This document shows positions 39,790 through 47,584 of a DNA stretch of 64,000 nucleotides, in pieces; the stretch's first letter is position 1; each line of letters starts with the position of its first letter. The translations under genes were made by a program, and so were the position numbers. This DNA is from Kineosphaera limosa NBRC 100340 (GTDB lineage: Bacteria; Actinomycetota; Actinomycetes; Actinomycetales; Dermatophilaceae): positions 35,163 to 99,162 of the forward strand of contig NZ_BAHD01000018.1 of NCBI RefSeq assembly GCF_000298215.1. The letters are read 5' to 3'. Below the pieces are notes generated by a model, which saw only the letters and a list, made by a program, of their open reading frames with translations, was not told the DNA's origin and did not search any database.

Positions 39790-40401
39790 TGGCCGGTGGC
39801 GGCCATCGTCAGGGCATCGCAGATGAGGTCGGTGCGCATGTGGTCGGCCATCGACCAGCCAAGGACCTGTGTGGTGCAGCAATCGATGACGGTGGCCAGG
39901 TACAGCCAGCCCTCCCAGGTCTTGATGTAGGTGATGTCACCGACCAGCTTCGCTCCGGGCGTGTCGGCGGTGAAGTCCCGGTGGAGGCGGTCGCGGATCG
40001 GGTCGGCGTCCGGGTCCTGCTCGGTGGTGACCTTGTAGGCGCGGGGTTGGCAGGCGGCCAGGCCTTCCTCGCGCATGATCGCGCGGACCAGGTCGATCGA
40101 CGCCGAGGCTACCTCGGGGTCGGTGCAGCGGGTGAGGATGGCATGGACCCGCCGCACCCCGTACGTGCCGCGGCCGGCCTCGAAAGCGCCGTGCACGTGC
40201 CGGGTGACCTTGGCCCGCCGCCGCTGCCGCTTCGACGGCTCAGCCCGCTGCCAGTCGTAGAACCCCGACCTCGACACCTCCAGGCCGGAGCACATCGCAC
40301 TCACCGAGGGAGCCGGTTCGCCCGTGGCCTGCTCCGCGGCAATGAGCGCGTACTTGTCGCTCACTGCTGCTCCCTCGCGAAGTAGGCCGCTGCTTTTTTC
40401 A
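39790..40401 (-). pseudogene. IS3 OrfB transposase, 3'-truncated
   Basis: Visible are VSDKYALIAAEQATG, VSRSGFYDWQ and RTYGVRRVHA-like (GTYGVRRVHAILTR) HTH_21 segments, then the integrase core start LVGDITYIKTWEGWLYLATV with the first catalytic Asp and the second-Asp region DCCTTQVLGW. It ends after LICDALTMAATG, before the catalytic Glu. The catalytic triad is incomplete, so it is inactive. Confidence 0.8.
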
Positions 40402-40644
40402 AGAAGTCGTTCATCAACCGGAGTTCGCGATTCTCGCGTTCGAGTTCCCGCAACCGCGCACGATCCGGCAAAGAGAGCTCCTCGCTGACGGGTGCTCACG
40501 CCGATATTTGTTGACCCAGTTCCCGAGCGTGCCCTCGTTCATGCCCAGGTCCCGCGCGACCTTCGCGATCGGCTGGTCGTTCTCCAGCACCATCTTCACC
40601 GCCTCATCGCGGTATTCCTGCGTATATTTCTTGTACTTGGACAT
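40361..40644 (-). pseudogene. IS3 OrfA with a frameshift
   Basis: OrfA begins MSKYKKYTQEYRDEAVKMVL with HTH residues VARDLGMNEGTLGNWVNKYR. After REHP the frame is lost; reading on in another frame gives EELSLPDRARLRELERENRE, the usual leucine zipper, and MNDFLKKAAAYFA up to a stop at 40361. One base appears missing near 40490. Confidence 0.75.
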
Positions 40645-40697
40645 TGACCTGTTCTCCTCCTCGGGGAGATTCTCCCTTCTTTGGTCACTGTCCGGTG

Positions 40698-41075
40698 GGA
40701 GCCACACACCTCACGGCCTGGGCGGCGTTCGAAGAGTTCGAGGAGAAGTGGGGCAAGGCCTACCCGGCCATCCCCAAGCTGTGGCGCAACAGCTGGGAGC
40801 AGTTCATCCCGTTCCTGGACTACGACATCGAGATCCGCAAGGTGCTCTGCTCGACCAACGCGATCGAGAGCTTGAACGCCCGCTACCGGCGCGCGGTCAA
40901 CGCCAAGGGCCACTTCCCCACCGAGCAGGCCGCGCTCAAGACGCTGTACCTGGTCACCCGGTCCCTAGACCCCAAGGGGCTCGGGCAGGCACGATGGGTC
41001 ACCCGGTGGAAGCCGGCCCTGAACGCCTTCGCGATCACCTTCGCCGACCGCATGCCGGCAGCGGAGAACCTCTAA
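40698..41075 (+). pseudogene. IS256-family transposase, C-terminal part
   Basis: About 125 residues of a mutator-type transposase remain: AFEEFEEKWGKAYPAI, LWRNSWEQFIPFLDYDIEIR, then STNAIESLNARYRRAVNAKG and AALKTLYLVTRSLDPKG, ending FADRMPAAENL. The right inverted repeat of the IS (GTTACACCGTTCAGCGGACA within 41086-41114) follows. The 5' two-thirds is lost at the IS3 junction. Confidence 0.85.
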
Positions 41076-41293
41076 CCATGGAACGCCAGTTACACCGTTC
41101 AGCGGACAGACCCCGTCCCGATTCGCGCTCATACGGACCGTCGACCGGTCATCCGGGATAGTCGGTGATCCGTCCTCAACTGCCGATGTGCGTGCGCGAC
41201 CTGTAGCGGATTGGATCGGGCCTTGCCAGCCTCGGGCCGAGGAGCGTACCGTGGATAGGCGCGCTGTTGCGCCTGACGGACGGGGGTGCAAGC

Positions 41294-42268
41294 ATGGTTT
41301 CAATCCAGGATGTCGCTAAGGAAGCCAAAGCGGCCGAAGAGTTGATCGCGACCGTCTCTCGAATCCTCGCTACCGCCGCCCGGTCGGCAGTCATCGAGAT
41401 CACAAATGCTACGTCCCGACCCATTAAAATGTCGAGGCAAGCGCATGAGCACGGGGCTTTCGCGCGCGAATCGCTACCGACTCAGGAGATTGCGGCCATG
41501 TCTTCTGTAGTTGTGGGTAGCAGATCCTCCGAAGGTGCTGTGGCTACAGGAACGGAGGGGCGCTTGTGGTACACCCTCGATGACGAAGGTACTCATTTCT
41601 ATATGCGCTGGAACGTACCATTCATCTCAACATCAAATGAACAGAACTACTACGTAGCAGGCCCCCACAAGGACTTGTACGACAGCTGGGGGATAATCAG
41701 TGGCGGAAATAAGAAGGTAGCCGTCAAGTTCGTCGTGACAGAAAAAGCCACTCTGGGACCTTTCGACTTTGACTGGGTGACCTGCACAGATTGTAAGGGT
41801 CTATTCCACAAGCTGAGGCCAGGCAAGTGTCCTGCTCGCGTCGACACAAGCACCTCGAGGCCGGTCGTCGTCGGGACGGACGGCACTACTATTGGTGAGC
41901 CGCGCTATCTCGGCCACCGAGCTGCAGGCCACACGCTGGGCGTTCCCTTCGGCCAGCCGGGCCCCAATCGATCTACGGAGTGGCGGAAGTGCCGCAGATG
42001 CAGCCAGCTATTCTGGGACGGTGGCGAGACGAAGGGGGCCTGCCCAAAGTGGTCGAAGCCACGCCTAGCCCACGTCGGCGAGGAAAACGGGCGCGAGTAC
42101 CTATTGCCCTTCGACGTGCCACCCAGGTCCTCTCAGCAGGATGACTGGCGCTTCTGCGAAAAGTGTCATGTCCTTTTCTATTTCCCTCATGGCGAAGACG
42201 GCGGCTGCGCGGCCGGAGGAAAGCATCGAGCCTTCACACGCAACTATGTTCTCATGAGGGGACAATGA
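41294..42268 (+). CDS. Aegerolysin-like protein with three Cys repeats
   Basis: The 324-residue protein has two parts. Residues about 30-145 (AVIEITNATSRPIKMSRQAH, GTEGRLWYTLDDEG, RWNVPFISTSNEQNYYV, GGNKKVAVKFVV) have the strand pattern and WNVPFxS/NxYxx features of aegerolysin-type membrane-binding beta-sandwiches. Three WxxCxxCxxLF...CP repeats follow: WVTCTDCKGLF, WRKCRRCSQLF, WRFCEKCHVLF, probably zinc-binding or disulfide modules. There is no signal peptide. Base composition is clearly lower in GC than in neighbours. It lies 1.2 kb before a contractile injection operon and could be cargo; that role is inferred. Confidence 0.55.
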   Translation: MVSIQDVAKEAKAAEELIATVSRILATAARSAVIEITNATSRPIKMSRQAHEHGAFARESLPTQEIAAMSSVVVGSRSSEGAVATGTEGRLWYTLDDEGTHFYMRWNVPFISTSNEQNYYVAGPHKDLYDSWGIISGGNKKVAVKFVVTEKATLGPFDFDWVTCTDCKGLFHKLRPGKCPARVDTSTSRPVVVGTDGTTIGEPRYLGHRAAGHTLGVPFGQPGPNRSTEWRKCRRCSQLFWDGGETKGACPKWSKPRLAHVGEENGREYLLPFDVPPRSSQQDDWRFCEKCHVLFYFPHGEDGGCAAGGKHRAFTRNYVLMRGQ

Positions 42269-42417
42269 GCTCGTCGACCGCGTCGCTAGAACGACGTTGA
42301 TGTTTAGCTGCCTCGAAGAGGGCAAAAGACAGTGGCCCCTGGCAGGGTTTGTTTCGTCCCGGCCCCAGGCGCGCGCCCCCTTCGACCGCCGCGCCCTGCA
42401 CGACCAGCATGACACAC

Positions 42418-42525
42418 GCGTCATCGGTGGTGGTGCCGCCTCGGACACCGCCGTCGATCTCCGCCTGCCGGACCCAGCTCCGCAGCGCCTCGGGGTGCAC
42501 CCCTACCTGGTCGGCGACGCTTAAT
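42418..42525 (-). pseudogene. IS3 OrfA-like fragment
   Basis: Reading the minus strand gives SVADQVGVHPEALRSWVRQA, then EIDGGVRGGTTTDDA, the HTH part of an IS3-type OrfA. Both sides are lost. Confidence 0.65.
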
Positions 42526-42548
42526 CAGGCTCTTCACAATCCGGCCCT

Positions 42549-43053
42549 TCACAATCCAGGGTGTAGTGGGGGTCGGAATCCGCCGGCCTCCAGGAGTGCT
42601 CGCGCGATGTAGTTGGTGAGGTAGCGGAAGCCGAGGGCGAGGCCGCGCAGGTGCTCGAGGCGCCCGTTCACGGCCTCGGTGGGTCCGTTGCTGGTGCGGG
42701 GCCGCTCGAAGTAGGCCCAGGACGTCCTCGGCCCGCTTGGACAGGATGCGGCCGAGCTTGCGCAGCTCGACCAGCGGCGCCGGGACACCGTCGGTGAGGG
42801 CGTCGATGACCGACCGGGCCTCGGCTCGGCCGGCGGCGCGGTCGGGGTCTCGGTAGGCGGCGATGAGGCGCTGGTAGGCACCCCAGGTCAGCTCGACCTG
42901 CTCGTGCTTCTCACTGGCGAAGAGCTTGTCGAGCCGCTCGTGCTGGCGCTCGGTGAGCAGGTCGGCGCCGGTGTGCAGGGTCCGCCGCGCGGTGTACAGC
43001 GGGTCGCCCTTGCGGCCGCGGTGGCCGTGCAGCTCCTGCTGGACCCGCTCCAT
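42549..43053 (-). pseudogene. ISL3-family transposase fragment, frameshifted
   Basis: One frame gives ERVQQELHGHRGRKGDPLYT and RQHERLDKLFASEKHEQVEL, and a different frame from about 42725 gives AYFERPRTSNGPTEAVNGRL and ALGFRYLTNYIARALLEAGG, the C-terminus of ISL3 transposases. The DDE N-terminal part is missing and an indel separates the two pieces. Confidence 0.8.
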
Positions 43054-43120
43054 GCAGCAATGACCACACGCCGCCGCGGTCGGGGGTCACGAGGTCGTCG
43101 AGCAGGAAGAACCTGGCGTC

Positions 43121-43240
43121 GTGACCGACTTCCCCCTCCCTGCCCACGCCACGACCCCGGAGGAATACGCCACGTTTCGGAAGAACAGCATCGAGTTCGT
43201 CCGAGCTAGGAACGAGCGCATCCTGCAGCTCGGTTTATGA
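43121..43240 (+). pseudogene. Unknown 39-codon coding fragment
   Basis: GTG at 43121 opens VTDFPLPAHATTPEEYATFR, then KNSIEFVRARNERILQLGL and a stop. Its amino-acid pattern looks like a protein C-terminus. No upstream partner remains, and no function can be assigned. Confidence 0.3.
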
Positions 43241-43483
43241 GGGCGAGGCAGATCGCCAACGCCAAACGCACTACTCTGCGCGACCTGCGCGGCCGGTCGT
43301 CCGCGCCTCACGCCACACCCCCGCGAACACTCGCTCATGCCGCTGTGCGCGGGGGTAGCCTGTCGTCGGTTCCCGAGCGCAGGACCGACTTGCCGCGGGC
43401 GTGCTTTCCTGGTGGGGAGGTGGCCGGGGTGATGGGCCGGTGACACTGGCGGTCATCCGCCCGTCATATCGCCGTAGGGCTCC

Positions 43484-43804
43484 GTGACCACCATTGTTCC
43501 CATGGTCAGCGCCCGGGATGAACTTGCCAGCCCCGTCAACGTTCTCGTCGTCAGTGTGTGGTCGGAGCGGTTCGGTCGGCGCAGGATGGTGAGCCACACC
43601 GACCCTCGTGGCGATCTGCTGAACTCCTCCGCGCTCGTGCGGCACAACGCTCCTACGGACGCTGCCATCGTCGACACGGTGAGGATGTGGCTGAGCACGA
43701 TCGGTAACGCCGCGGTGACGCCCGGGCAACGAGCGCCGATCAGACTGCTGCGCAGTCAGCCCCCAGAGCCCGGCGAGGGCGGGGGGACGGGAGAGGGGAC
43801 GTGA
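43484..43804 (+). CDS. Possible small protein before the CIS operon
   Basis: A 106-codon frame contains ASPVNVLVVSVWSERFGRRR, then LVRHNAPTDAAIVDTVRMWL, ending in a Gly/Glu-rich tail that meets the first CIS gene. It has no good ribosome-binding site and an antisense frame competes for the same DNA. The pattern looks protein-like, but it may only be the leader region of the operon. Confidence 0.35.
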   Translation: MTTIVPMVSARDELASPVNVLVVSVWSERFGRRRMVSHTDPRGDLLNSSALVRHNAPTDAAIVDTVRMWLSTIGNAAVTPGQRAPIRLLRSQPPEPGEGGGTGEGT

Positions 43805-44374
43805 GTGGCCACCTTCCAGGCGATCGGTGCCGTGGCCGAGGCGGTGCGCCGGCTTCTGGAGCAGTCGTGGGTGCACACCCCCGGCGGCCTCCAGCCCCAG
43901 TTCGCCGTCTACAACGGGGCCGCCTTCTCCACCCCGATGGCCACGGGGATCTCCGTCTTCGTCTACCAGGTCGCGATCGACGCGACGCAGCGCACGCTGC
44001 CCGCAGCCGGCCCCGACCAGCGCCGGCCGCTGCCGGTCGTCGTGTACCTCCTGCTCACCGCGTGGGCGCCGAGCGCCGCCAGCGAACACGCCCTGCTCGG
44101 CTTCGCGATGCGCACCTTCGCCGACCAGCCCGTCCTGTCGTCGGGCTTCCTGAACGCCGCCATGCCGGGTGTCTTCCGGGAGGACGAGACGGTCGAGGTC
44201 CTCGCCGGACAACTTTCCAACGACGAGGTCTTCCAGCTGTGGCAGGCGCTCCCGGGCAGCCTCCAGCTGTCGGTCCCCTACCAGGCCAAGGTGGTGCGGA
44301 TCGAATCGGCGACCGACGTCCCCGTCGGCCCGCCGGTGCGGGTGCGGGAGTTCGACGTCAGGAGGCCCTCGTGA
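43805..44374 (+). CDS. DUF4255/Pvc16-like CIS protein
   Basis: The 189-residue protein starts GTG with FQAIGAVAEAVRRLLEQSW, then IDATQRTLPAAGPDQRRPLP, LLTAWAPSAASEHALLGFAM and WQALPGSLQLSVPYQAKVVR. This is the DUF4255 family, called Pvc16-like, which forms a sheath-terminating cap in R-type/PVC-like particles. It opens the operon and is translationally coupled to the next gene (GTGA at 44371). The role as cap is inherited from the family. Confidence 0.85.
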   Translation: MATFQAIGAVAEAVRRLLEQSWVHTPGGLQPQFAVYNGAAFSTPMATGISVFVYQVAIDATQRTLPAAGPDQRRPLPVVVYLLLTAWAPSAASEHALLGFAMRTFADQPVLSSGFLNAAMPGVFREDETVEVLAGQLSNDEVFQLWQALPGSLQLSVPYQAKVVRIESATDVPVGPPVRVREFDVRRPS

Positions 44375-45159
44375 GCACCGTCCCCCTGGAGCGGCTCGGC
44401 TACCGCGGCGTCCTCAGCCTCGACTGCCGGGACGCGGTGAGCGGCACCGTCGTCTCCGGTCTGGTCGCCGAGGCGTGGCCGCGCACCGACCCTCGCGCCC
44501 GGCGTACCGCCCGGCGTTCGCCGACGTCGCAGCTCCTCGGTTTCGGAACGCTGCCCGACCACCCGCTCGAGCAGCGCGTCCGCGCGCCGGGGGACGGGCC
44601 GCTGGACTGGCCCGCGGCCACCTCGCGGCCCTATCGCGTCTTGGTGACCGACCCGCGGCGCCGCTACCTGCCGGTGCTCACGGACGTCACCGTGCCGCAG
44701 CCAGCGCCGCACACGGTGACCCTCCACGCGGCGCCCACCTCACTCCCCCGGGGCGGCTGGGCGGTCGTGCGCGGTCAGGTGCTCAGCGCCGGCGGCCCCC
44801 GGCCGCTGCCATGGGCCGTGCTCACCATCGAACTCGCCGGCCGGGCCCACACCGCCCGGTGCGACGCGGCCGGGGTGTTCCTCCTGAACGCCCCCTACCC
44901 CGAGGCGCTGCCGCCGCTGTTCGGCTCACCGCCGGCCGGGCCCGGGCTGTCCACGATGACCTGGACGGTCGAGATCGGGATCTCGAGCGCGCCGGACACC
45001 CTCACCTTCACCGATCCGCAGCACCCCGATGTCCCCGACACCGCGTCGGTGCTCGGTCAAGCCCAAGCCACCTTCGACCCCGGCGGCGGCCCCACCCTGA
45101 CCAGGACGCTCACCTTCGGCGAGGTCCTGGCTCTATCCCTGACGGCCACCCCGGCCTGA
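44371..45159 (+). CDS. Carboxypeptidase-regulatory-like CIS accessory protein
   Basis: The 262-residue protein starts GTG (STVPLERLGYRGVLSLDCRD). Its centre (PRGGWAVVRGQVLSAGGPRP, then LPWAVLTIELAG and CDAAGVFLLNAPYP) is a beta-sandwich resembling carboxypeptidase regulatory domains. The flanks appear beta-rich as well. Such genes sit between DUF4255 and sheath genes in actinobacterial CIS loci. No enzyme motif exists, and an adaptor or stalk role is possible. Confidence 0.6.
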   Translation: MSTVPLERLGYRGVLSLDCRDAVSGTVVSGLVAEAWPRTDPRARRTARRSPTSQLLGFGTLPDHPLEQRVRAPGDGPLDWPAATSRPYRVLVTDPRRRYLPVLTDVTVPQPAPHTVTLHAAPTSLPRGGWAVVRGQVLSAGGPRPLPWAVLTIELAGRAHTARCDAAGVFLLNAPYPEALPPLFGSPPAGPGLSTMTWTVEIGISSAPDTLTFTDPQHPDVPDTASVLGQAQATFDPGGGPTLTRTLTFGEVLALSLTATPA

Positions 45160-45188
45160 ACCGACCATCCAGCGAGCGGAGACCAGTC

Positions 45189-47096
45189 ATGCCGCAGTAC
45201 CTCGCACCCGGCGTTTACGTCGAGGAGATCCCGGGTCCCCGAACGATCCAGGGCGTCAGCACCAGCGTGGCGGCGTTCGTCGGCCCCACCCGCTTCGGGC
45301 CCACAAGCGGCCGGCCCGAACTGCTCACGTCGTACGCCGACTTCGTCACCATCTACGGCGACGCGGCCGACCTGGTGTTCGACGGCGGTGGTCAGTTCAC
45401 CAACCACATGGCCCTGGGCGTCAAGGGATTCTTCGACGAGGGGGGAGCCAGCCTCTACGTCGCCCGGACCTTCGCACACCCGGACCCGGCGGCGCCCGGG
45501 GACGCCCACGGGAGGGTCGACGTGCCGACCCCCGACGACGCGGGAGCGCCCACCGTCACGATGCGGGCGCGATTCCCGGGCGCGGCCGGCAACCTGCGGG
45601 TGATCCTCACGCTGCGGTCGGGCGGCGACTGCCTGGTAACGGTCGGCGGTTTCCGTACCCTGACCCGCGTCCGCGAGTTCGATACGGTCTGGGTGGTCAG
45701 TGGGGGGTCGACCCCGACGGGCAACGTGTTCGTGGTTCGTCGCGACGCCGCCGGCGACTGGGTGCTGTCCGGGGCGACCGAGGCGGCGCTCGGTGACGTG
45801 GACGCGGTGTACCCGATCAGCGTGCTCGTCGAGGTGCAGCGACCGACCTCCGACGCCCGCGGTCTCCCGTCGTTTGGTCCCACCGTGACGGTGGGCGAGT
45901 TCGGGTTCGACCCGCGCCCGATCGGCACCGGCCTCACCACCGTGCTGACCAGGAGGCCGCCCACCCGCCGGCAGGCGCTGACCGTGCCACTGGCCATCGA
46001 GGGTGCCGACGAGCTGGTGGACCCGAGCACGCCTGCCGACGCAGCCGCGGGCCTGCTCGCCCGGGTGCTGTTCGGCGGCGACGCCCTGGCCACGGCGTCC
46101 AACCCGGCGACCCCGCTGGCGGACCGCCAGCGGGTCATCGCGCTCCACGACGGCTCCGACGGGAACGCCCCCGACGTCACCGAGTACGGCGGCTCGCCGA
46201 CCTACACCGACTACCAAGACGATCCCACCGCCCTGCCGTCCAACGGCCTGCTGGCCCTGGAGTCGATCGAGGACATCTCCATCGTGGCGGCGCCCGGCTC
46301 CTCCACCGGCTGGTCCACCGACCCCGCGGCCGGAACCCCGATCGCCCAGGCGATCGCCGGCGCAGTGGTCACCCACTGTGAACGACTGCTCTACCGGGTC
46401 GCGGCCCTGGACGCACCGCCCGACAGCCTGCCGTCCACGGTGCTCGACTACCGCAACCTGCGCAGCTCCACGCACGCAGCCCTGTACTTCCCGTGGCTCG
46501 TCGTGTCCCACCCGATCAGCGGCGGGCGGGTGCTCGTGCCGCCGTCCGGCTACCTGGCCGGGGTGTGGGCCCGCTCCGACAACACCCGCGGCGTCATCAA
46601 GGCGCCGGCCAACGAGGTGGTGCGGTCCGCCCTCGATCTGGAACTGAGGGTCAACAAGTCCCAACAGGACCTGCTCAACCCCGAGGGCGTCAACTGCCTG
46701 CGGTACTTCCCGGGCTCCGGCTTCCTGGTCTGGGGCGCCCGGACCATCTCCGACGACCCGGAGTGGAAGTACCTCTCGATCCGCCGCTACTTCAACTACG
46801 TGGAACGCTCGATCGACCAGGGCACCCAGTGGGTGGTCTTCGAGATCAACGGCCCGGCCCTGTGGGACGCCGTCCGGCACACCGTCGAGGGCTTCCTGTA
46901 CACGGAGTGGAGGAACGGTGCCCTGCTGGGACGCGCGCCCGAACAGGGGTACTTCGTGCACTGCGACGAGTCGACCATGACCCCTGACGACCTCGACAAC
47001 GGCCGCCTGATCTGCCGCATCGGCATCGCGGCCGCCAAGCCCGCCGAGTTCGTCATCTTCCGGATCAGCCAGTTCACCGCCTCGGCGCAGTCCTGA
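45189..47096 (+). CDS. CIS contractile sheath protein
   Basis: This 635-residue sheath monomer starts PQYLAPGVYVEEIPGPRTIQ, with the typical GVYVEE(I/V) and VSTSVAAFVGPTRFGP signatures. It has an extended middle domain (about 110-330). The C-terminal sheath domain has VLVPPSGYLAGVWARSDNTR, then GVIKAPANE and RTISDDPEWKYLSIRRYFNY, with LICRIGIAAAKPAEFVIFRI last. It polymerises around the tube and contracts on firing. It starts 29 bases after the previous gene behind GGAGA. Confidence 0.95.
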   Translation: MPQYLAPGVYVEEIPGPRTIQGVSTSVAAFVGPTRFGPTSGRPELLTSYADFVTIYGDAADLVFDGGGQFTNHMALGVKGFFDEGGASLYVARTFAHPDPAAPGDAHGRVDVPTPDDAGAPTVTMRARFPGAAGNLRVILTLRSGGDCLVTVGGFRTLTRVREFDTVWVVSGGSTPTGNVFVVRRDAAGDWVLSGATEAALGDVDAVYPISVLVEVQRPTSDARGLPSFGPTVTVGEFGFDPRPIGTGLTTVLTRRPPTRRQALTVPLAIEGADELVDPSTPADAAAGLLARVLFGGDALATASNPATPLADRQRVIALHDGSDGNAPDVTEYGGSPTYTDYQDDPTALPSNGLLALESIEDISIVAAPGSSTGWSTDPAAGTPIAQAIAGAVVTHCERLLYRVAALDAPPDSLPSTVLDYRNLRSSTHAALYFPWLVVSHPISGGRVLVPPSGYLAGVWARSDNTRGVIKAPANEVVRSALDLELRVNKSQQDLLNPEGVNCLRYFPGSGFLVWGARTISDDPEWKYLSIRRYFNYVERSIDQGTQWVVFEINGPALWDAVRHTVEGFLYTEWRNGALLGRAPEQGYFVHCDESTMTPDDLDNGRLICRIGIAAAKPAEFVIFRISQFTASAQS

Positions 47097-47124
47097 CCGG
47101 CGACCACACGACAAGGAGACGACG

Positions 47125-47580
47125 ATGGCCAAGGAACGCGAGAACCCCTACGGCAACTTCAACTACCTGGTCGACTTCCAGACCGGGGACGCCAACACCG
47201 TGCGCGGCGGCTTCGCCGAGGTCACCGGCATCAATATCGAGACCACCACGATGGAGTACCGGGCCGGCAACTCGAAGGCCAACCGCCCGGTCAAGATCAA
47301 CGGACTCTACAAGGTGGGGGACGTCACCCTGAAGCGGGGCGTGGTGGGCGCCCTCGACCTGTACGAGTGGGTGCACCAGATCCGCACGGGCTCCCAGGAC
47401 GGCCTGCGGACCGTGCAGATCCAGCTGCAGGACGAGGCCCACACGGCGACCGTGATGACCTGGACGCTGGTCAACGCCCGCCCGATCCGCTACACGGCAC
47501 CGAGCCTGAACGCCAAGACCGGCACCGACGTGGCGATCGAGGAGCTGGTCCTGTCCATCGAAGACCTCGTCGTCGAGTAG
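47125..47580 (+). CDS. CIS inner tube protein (gp19-like)
   Basis: This 151-residue tube protein has PYGNFNYLVDFQTGD, then GFAEVTGINIETTTMEYRAG, VKINGLYKVGDVTLKRGVVG, and VDNARP-type (LVNARPIRY) ending in VAIEELVLSIEDL. The gp19/Hcp-like tube family is clear. A strong AAGGAGA precedes the ATG. It builds the rigid tube inside the sheath. Confidence 0.95.
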   Translation: MAKERENPYGNFNYLVDFQTGDANTVRGGFAEVTGINIETTTMEYRAGNSKANRPVKINGLYKVGDVTLKRGVVGALDLYEWVHQIRTGSQDGLRTVQIQLQDEAHTATVMTWTLVNARPIRYTAPSLNAKTGTDVAIEELVLSIEDLVVE

Positions 47581-47584
47581 CGCC

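Larger units (their letters stand above)
39790..40690 (-). mobile_element. Truncated IS3-family insertion sequence
   Basis: OrfA and the first part of OrfB of an IS3-type element remain. The 5' side meets IS256-type sequence at about 40690, and the 3' side is broken off at about 39790 against the TrbL-like fragment. The slippery run GAAAAAAGC (40392-40400 on the minus strand) sits where OrfAB programmed -1 frameshifting normally occurs. Confidence 0.8.

Noticed and set aside
43271..44212. 313-codon minus frame across the start of the CIS operon
   Set aside because: Overlaps a DUF4255 gene with clear motifs; the composition is that of a shadow.
44169..45188. Long upstream extension of the sheath frame
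   Set aside because: Covers the preceding CIS genes and is Arg/Ser/Pro-rich; the MPQYLAPGVYVEE start is diagnostic.
45057..47132. 691-codon minus frame opposite the sheath gene
   Set aside because: Antisense shadow; the plus strand has clear sheath motifs.
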